This document shows, piece after piece, positions 58,866 through 64,000 of a stretch of DNA of 64,000 nucleotides. The stretch spans positions 1,864,225 to 1,928,224 of the forward strand of contig OY282363.1 of assembly GCA_958295695.1 (NCBI GenBank). Reading direction: 5' to 3'. The stretch comes from an uncultured Alphaproteobacteria bacterium (lineage in GTDB: Bacteria; Pseudomonadota; Alphaproteobacteria; SP197). The position numbers were made by a program, and so were the translations under genes. The notes under the pieces were generated by a model. It was not told the origin of the DNA, did not search any database, and saw nothing but the letters and a program-made list of their open reading frames with translations. Position 1 is the stretch's first letter. Each line of letters opens with the position of its first letter.

Positions 58866-60275
58866 ATGACGGTCGTGACGCGGTTTGCCCCCTCGCCCAC
58901 CGGTTTCCTCCATATCGGCGGCGCAAGGACGGCGCTGTTCAACTGGCTTTACGCCCGCCGCAACGGCGGCAGGTTCCTGCTGCGCATCGAGGACACCGAC
59001 CGCCAACGTTCGACCGTGGAGGCCATCGAGGCGATCTTCGAGAGCCTCCGATGGCTGGGCCTCGACTGGGACGAGGACCCCACGTTCCAGTTCGCGCGGG
59101 CGGACAGGCATATCGACGTTGCGCAAGCATTGCTTGCGGCCGGGAAAGCCTATCCCTGCTACTGCTCGCCCGAGGAGCTGGCGGTCATGCGCGAGAAGGC
59201 GCGCGCCGAGGGACGGCCCGTCCGCTATGATGGGACCTGGCGCGACCGCGACCCTTCGGAAGCGCCCGAGGGGGTCCGGCCCGCCATCCGGCTCAAGGCT
59301 CCGCGCGACGGCGACACCGTGATCCGGGATCGGGTCCAGGGCGACGTCACCGTCGCCAACGCGCAACTCGACGACATGATTCTGCTGCGTTCGGACCGCA
59401 CCCCGACATACATGCTGGCCGTGGTGGTGGACGACCGCGACATGGGCGTGACCCACGTGATCCGGGGCGACGACCATCTGATCAACGCGGCCCGCCAGAT
59501 CCGGCTTTTCGAGGCCATGGGCTGGGATCTCCCGGCGTTCGCCCATGTTCCGCTGATCCACGGTCCCGACGGAGCCAGGCTGTCGAAGCGCCATGGCGCC
59601 GTGGGTCTGGAAACCTACCGCGACCTCGGGTTCCTGCCCGAGGCGATGCGGAACTACCTGCTGCGGCTCGGCTGGGCCCACGGCGACGACGAGATCATTC
59701 CCCTCGACAAGGCGGTCGCCTGGTTCGACCTCGGCGGCGTCGGCAAGTCCCCTGCCCGGTTCGACGCCGGCAAGCTGACGGCGCTCAATCTACACTATCT
59801 CAAGGCGGCCGACGACAGGCGGCTGGCCGAACGGGTCGCCGGGTTCCTCGAGGACACGCTGGGGAGGACTTTGGACGACGACGGCCTCGCCCTGCTCGAA
59901 CGGGCCATGCCGTCGATGAAGGAACGGGCGAAGACGCTGGTGGAGCTCGCGGAGAACGCGCGGTTCTACTTCGAGAAGCGGCCGCTCTCCTTCGACGCCA
60001 GGGCCGAAAAGCTGCTCGGGCCCGAAGCGGTCGCCGTCCTCGAGAAACTGAGGGGACGTCTCGCCGCCGAAGACGACTGGACGGCGACATCCCTGGAAAC
60101 GCTGGTTCGCGCCTTCGCGGAAGAGCGGGAGCTCGGCCTCGGCAAGATCGCCCAGCCTCTTCGCGCGGCCGTCACCGGAGGCGCGGTCTCGCCGCCGATT
60201 TTCGATGTGCTCGCCGTCTTCGGGCGGGACGAGAGCCTTGCGAGGCTTGACGAAGCGGTCGCGGCTTTCTCCTGA
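58866..60275 (+). CDS. gltX: glutamate--tRNA ligase
   Basis: Class I synthetase charging tRNA-Glu. The HIGH-type motif is in [18 protein letters not shown] (about residues 11-28), and the KMSKS-type loop is [10 protein letters not shown] zinc-like CYCSPEEL segment lies near residue 97, and the helical anticodon-binding domain is at the C-terminus. Length is 469 residues. Alphaproteobacteria often have two GltX copies, one also charging tRNA-Gln; the sequence alone does not tell which this is. The ATG at 58866 is where homology begins. Confidence 0.95.
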   Translation: MTVVTRFAPSPTGFLHIGGARTALFNWLYARRNGGRFLLRIEDTDRQRSTVEAIEAIFESLRWLGLDWDEDPTFQFARADRHIDVAQALLAAGKAYPCYCSPEELAVMREKARAEGRPVRYDGTWRDRDPSEAPEGVRPAIRLKAPRDGDTVIRDRVQGDVTVANAQLDDMILLRSDRTPTYMLAVVVDDRDMGVTHVIRGDDHLINAARQIRLFEAMGWDLPAFAHVPLIHGPDGARLSKRHGAVGLETYRDLGFLPEAMRNYLLRLGWAHGDDEIIPLDKAVAWFDLGGVGKSPARFDAGKLTALNLHYLKAADDRRLAERVAGFLEDTLGRTLDDDGLALLERAMPSMKERAKTLVELAENARFYFEKRPLSFDARAEKLLGPEAVAVLEKLRGRLAAEDDWTATSLETLVRAFAEERELGLGKIAQPLRAAVTGGAVSPPIFDVLAVFGRDESLARLDEAVAAFS

Positions 60276-60309
60276 CACGGAGATTCGACGCTTGCCGGGC
60301 GCGCCCGAT

Positions 60310-60339
60310 TTGCGGGCGTTCGGCGCTTCCGGATAGATT
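60310..60339 (+). promoter_or_regulatory. gltA: weak candidate promoter for gltA
   Basis: TTGCGG (60310-60315) and TAGATT (60334-60339) are 18 bases apart, about 85 bases before the gltA start in a 149-base gap. The boxes match the consensus only in part. Confidence 0.25.
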
Positions 60340-60424
60340 ACGGGCCAGAAGACGGTCGACACGGCGCCGCCACGCGCGGCCGGCGACCCACCGGCGACAG
60401 ACAACCTTCATGGAGGAGCGACAG

Positions 60425-61761
<1,337 letters not shown>

Positions 61762-61765
<4 letters not shown>

Positions 61766-61795
61766 AGCCGCGCGGCCGGGTCGGCGGGCGGCTAC
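61762..61795. terminator. candidate terminator hairpin between gltA and gloA
   Basis: GTAG-CCGC (with an AG bulge, 61762-61771) pairs with GCGGCTAC (61788-61795), starting within the gltA stop in a convergent gap. No T-run follows on either strand. Confidence 0.3.
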
Positions 61796-61819
61796 ATCGC
61801 GCGGGACGACGGACCGGGT

Positions 61820-62221
61820 TCAGAGCTCGCGCGTGCCGGTCTCGATCAGCTCCACCTTGTAGCCGTCCGGGTCCTCCACGAACGCGATCACGGTCGTTCC
61901 GCCCTTGACCGGTCCGGCCTCCCGCGCGATGTAGCCGCCCGCCGACCGGATCCGCTCGCACGTCTCGGCGACATTGTTCACGCCCAGCGCGATGTGCCCG
62001 TACGCGGTGCCGAGGTCGTATTCCGATACGCCGTGGTTGTAGGTCAGCTCCAGTTCGGCCTCGCCATTCTTGTTGCCGCCGCCGAAGGCGACGAAAGCGA
62101 GGGTGTATCCTTGATCGGCGCGCTCGGTGGTGCGCAGCAGGTCCATGCCGATCGTCTCGGTGTAGAAATCGATGGAGCGCTGGAGGTCGCCCACTCGGAG
62201 CATCGTGTGCAGAAGTTGCAT
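61820..62221 (-). CDS. gloA: lactoylglutathione lyase (glyoxalase I)
   Basis: Turns the methylglyoxal-glutathione adduct into lactoylglutathione. The 133-residue protein has [18 protein letters not shown] at the start (metal His), LELTYNHG (metal Glu), YGHIALGV (second His) and [14 protein letters not shown] (second Glu). Two ATGs lie six bases apart. GGGAGA is directly next to the first but six bases before the second, so I start at 62221, giving the usual GloA length. Confidence 0.94.
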   Translation of the reverse strand: MQLLHTMLRVGDLQRSIDFYTETIGMDLLRTTERADQGYTLAFVAFGGGNKNGEAELELTYNHGVSEYDLGTAYGHIALGVNNVAETCERIRSAGGYIAREAGPVKGGTTVIAFVEDPDGYKVELIETGTREL

Positions 62222-62360
62222 GGTCATTCTCCCTGGATGATGACGCGGCGAGACGGGCGGATCGGCGCGTGGTTTGCCCGTTGCCGCATTCCCTTCGGTT
62301 GGCGTGCAAGACGGCGTTCGGGCAGGCCGCCTCATCGAACCGGAAATCGCGTTTCGGTCT

Positions 62361-63479
62361 TCACCGCAGGCGGCCCGCCACGAGTTCCTGGAAGCTGCGA
62401 ACGGAATCCTCCCACACGGGGGAAAGCACCCCGCAACCGGCGGCGACGTCGGAGACGCGGCCCTGCTGGAGCCGCTCGCAGATGACCTGATCCTCCACGT
62501 GCACGTTGCGCCAGAGCGTGGCGAGTTGCTCGGCGCGTTCGGCCGACACCGGCTCGGGAAGGAGGCTGTAGATCGCGCGACGCTGATGCGTGCGGTCCGG
62601 CGCCAGAGGCACGTCGAGATGAACGCCTATCTGATCGGGGAGGTAGAGCCCGAACATGAAGTTGGGGAAGAGCGTGAGGTAGCGGGAGTCCTGCGCGAGC
62701 GTGTCCGTCCTCTTCGCTCCGCCGGAGACATCGACGGCGCATCCGAGGCAGCCCGGATCGTTCACCGTGTAGTGGTCCGTGAGCGGTTGCTCGGTGGTCG
62801 TCGAGTGCACGAACTGCACGTGATAGGGTTCGATGAAGTTCTCAATCAGGAGCTTCCAGTTCGCGGCGATCTCTCCCAGGTCGATGGTGGCGACGTGGCG
62901 CAGCCGCGAGAGGTCGACGCCCTGGAGCCGGCCCTGGAGCGGAGCGATGAAATCCTCGAACGGCGGCGCCGCGCCGCTCGGGTTGACGAAGATCCAGTCG
63001 TGCCACGTCGCCACCTTCACCGGGACCAACCCGTGCCGCCCGCGGTCGAAGCCGTCCGGCGCCGCGCGCGGCTCGCGCCCGCCGAAGTAGGGAGCGAGGT
63101 GGAGCGCGCCGTCGAGCTTGTAGGTCCAGGAGTGGTAGGGACAACAGATCGACGGCCCCACATTGCCGGGCTCCTCGACAAGCTTGAGGCACCGGTGGCG
63201 ACACACGTTGTAGAACGCCCTCACCTTCCGGGCCGCGTCGCGCACCAGCAGCACCGGCCGGCCGGCCACGGTGACCGGCGCCACGTCGCCGGGCCGGCCC
63301 AGCTCGTGCGCAAGGCCGGCGAAGACCCATGTGTCGGCGAAGATCCGCTCGTTCTCGAGCGCGAAAAACGCCTCGCTCGTGTAGGCCGCCGCCGGCAGTC
63401 CGCGCGCCACCGGCCCCCGGTTCTCGAACGCGGCCAGCGCCTCGGTCCCCAGGATCGATTGCAGCGATGGGCTGCTCAT
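62361..63479 (-). CDS. aromatic-ring-hydroxylating/Rieske oxygenase alpha subunit
   Basis: Rieske non-haem iron oxygenase. The [2Fe-2S] ligands are C-x-H (CRH at 93-95) and C-x-x-H (CPYH at 113-116). The mononuclear iron site is in [13 protein letters not shown], with further acidic ligands later. At 372 residues it resembles single-component alpha subunits such as choline/betaine- or carnitine-type demethylating oxygenases, but the substrate is not readable. No reductase or ferredoxin gene is next to it. An Lrp-type regulator gene ends 27 bases upstream on the same strand. Confidence 0.9.
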   Translation of the reverse strand: MSSPSLQSILGTEALAAFENRGPVARGLPAAAYTSEAFFALENERIFADTWVFAGLAHELGRPGDVAPVTVAGRPVLLVRDAARKVRAFYNVCRHRCLKLVEEPGNVGPSICCPYHSWTYKLDGALHLAPYFGGREPRAAPDGFDRGRHGLVPVKVATWHDWIFVNPSGAAPPFEDFIAPLQGRLQGVDLSRLRHVATIDLGEIAANWKLLIENFIEPYHVQFVHSTTTEQPLTDHYTVNDPGCLGCAVDVSGGAKRTDTLAQDSRYLTLFPNFMFGLYLPDQIGVHLDVPLAPDRTHQRRAIYSLLPEPVSAERAEQLATLWRNVHVEDQVICERLQQGRVSDVAAGCGVLSPVWEDSVRSFQELVAGRLR

Positions 63480-63506
63480 GGCGCTCTCCTGTCCGCCCCT
63501 GCCGGG

Positions 63507-64000
63507 TCAGGCCACGTTGCGTTTCAGCAGGAACTGGTTCTTGAACATGCCGAGCCGGGTCATGACCTCGACGTGGGCGATATCGGGCTGATTGTGAATG
63601 TGGTCGTCGAGGAAGCCCGTGAGCTCGGTTTCCTCGTCGCACACCACCTCGACCAGCAGGTCGAACCGGCCGCTGACCCACATGATGTAGACGACGGCGG
63701 GATGGGGATCGAGCCTCCGGGCGACCGCGGCCGGAGCGGTTCCCGGCGCTGTCTTGACGCCGAGCATCGCGTCCGACTCGTAATCCACGGCCACCGGATC
63801 GACCACGGCCACGATGCGGAGCATGCCGGCTTCGCGCATCCGGGCGACCCGGTTCCGGACCGTTCCGGCCGATACGCCGAGCTCTTGCCCGATGACGTCA
63901 TAGGTGGCGCGCCCGTCATCCTGGAGCAAGCGCACGATCCGCCGGTTCAGATCGTCGTGAGGGGACGATAGCGGTGGAACATCGCCGCCGTCGGCGGTCA
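63507..64000 (-). CDS. Lrp/AsnC family transcriptional regulator, 5' end outside window
   Basis: Helix-turn-helix (DDLNRRIVRLLQDDGRATY ... GVSAGTVRNRVARMREAGML) followed by the RAM ligand-binding domain (VVYIMWVSGRFDLLVEV and HVEVMTRLGMFKNQFLL). The first in-window start codon is the GTG at 63935. The recognised HTH begins upstream of it and the frame stays open to base 64000, so the true start lies outside. It probably regulates the Rieske oxygenase gene just downstream in response to an amino acid or related ligand. Confidence 0.88.
   Translation of the reverse strand, partial: TADGGDVPPLSSPHDDLNRRIVRLLQDDGRATYDVIGQELGVSAGTVRNRVARMREAGMLRIVAVVDPVAVDYESDAMLGVKTAPGTAPAAVARRLDPHPAVVYIMWVSGRFDLLVEVVCDEETELTGFLDDHIHNQPDIAHVEVMTRLGMFKNQFLLKRNVA

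Overview
The window is typical high-GC alphaproteobacterial chromosome, probably Rhodospirillales-like. That placement is inferred from gene order: ntrBC-ntrYX-trkA-dat-hfq-hflX-mazG, the run tpiA-secG-pyrG-kdsA-eno-ftsB-pdhABC-lpd-lipA, trpEGDC-moaC-moeA-lexA-comEC-gltX-gltA, and rlpA-dacC-tmk-holB-metG-tatD. Coding density is very high. Genes overlap by ATGA, GTGA or TTGA stop/start junctions, and many starts are GTG or TTG. I see no rRNA, tRNA, CRISPR array, insertion sequence or phage gene.

Layout. Positions 1-4.9 kb (+) hold a cell-surface polysaccharide block: an epimerase tail, rfbD, rfbA, an ABC-2 exporter pair and a family 2 glycosyltransferase. From 5.0 to 6.8 kb are a VOC protein, an HSL-type esterase and a small membrane protein. 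From 6.9 to 14.0 kb (+) is a cell-wall and information-processing run: mltB-like, rlpA, dacC, tmk, holB, metG, tatD. A carboxylate-amine ligase and a glutathione transferase diverge around an AT-rich spot at 15.3 kb, and mazG follows. From 17.3 to 21.7 kb (-) is hflX-hfq, then an accessory stretch (a FinO/ProQ-domain protein and two unknown proteins), then dat. A secreted hydrolase and a membrane-anchored AraC-type regulator diverge at 23.05 kb over a candidate operator. From 24.2 to 31.8 kb (-) are trkA, ntrX, ntrY, ntrC and ntrB, with an NtrC-like palindrome just upstream of ntrB. A CcsA/YpjD-like membrane protein sits where dusB is often found. From 32.8 to 34.9 kb (+) are ispDF, pgpA and the CinA amidohydrolase. 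From 34.8 to 47.4 kb (-) are a DUF1989 protein, a RatA/Coq10-like protein, lipA, the complete pyruvate dehydrogenase operon, ftsB-like, eno, kdsA, pyrG, secG and tpiA. From 48.2 to 56.6 kb (+) are ppiD, the trp genes, moaC, moeA and lexA. comEC (-) follows, then gltX and gltA (+). The right end (-) has gloA, a Rieske oxygenase and an Lrp/AsnC regulator cut by the window edge.

How the genes fit together. The first block makes and exports an O-antigen-type glycan. The middle block joins nitrogen-status signalling (NtrBC/NtrYX) and potassium uptake control (TrkA) with post-transcriptional regulation (Hfq, HflX and possibly a FinO-like RNA chaperone). The 36-47 kb block couples late glycolysis (Tpi, Eno) to pyruvate oxidation (PDH and lipoyl synthesis), with KDO and CTP synthesis for LPS. 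lexA carries a clear alphaproteobacterial SOS box overlapping a sigma-70-like promoter.

Most unusual part: the roughly 1.9 kb between dat and hfq. It places a second RNA-chaperone-family gene (FinO/ProQ) directly upstream of hfq with two unrecognised proteins, and the reading frame at its 3' end looks disrupted.
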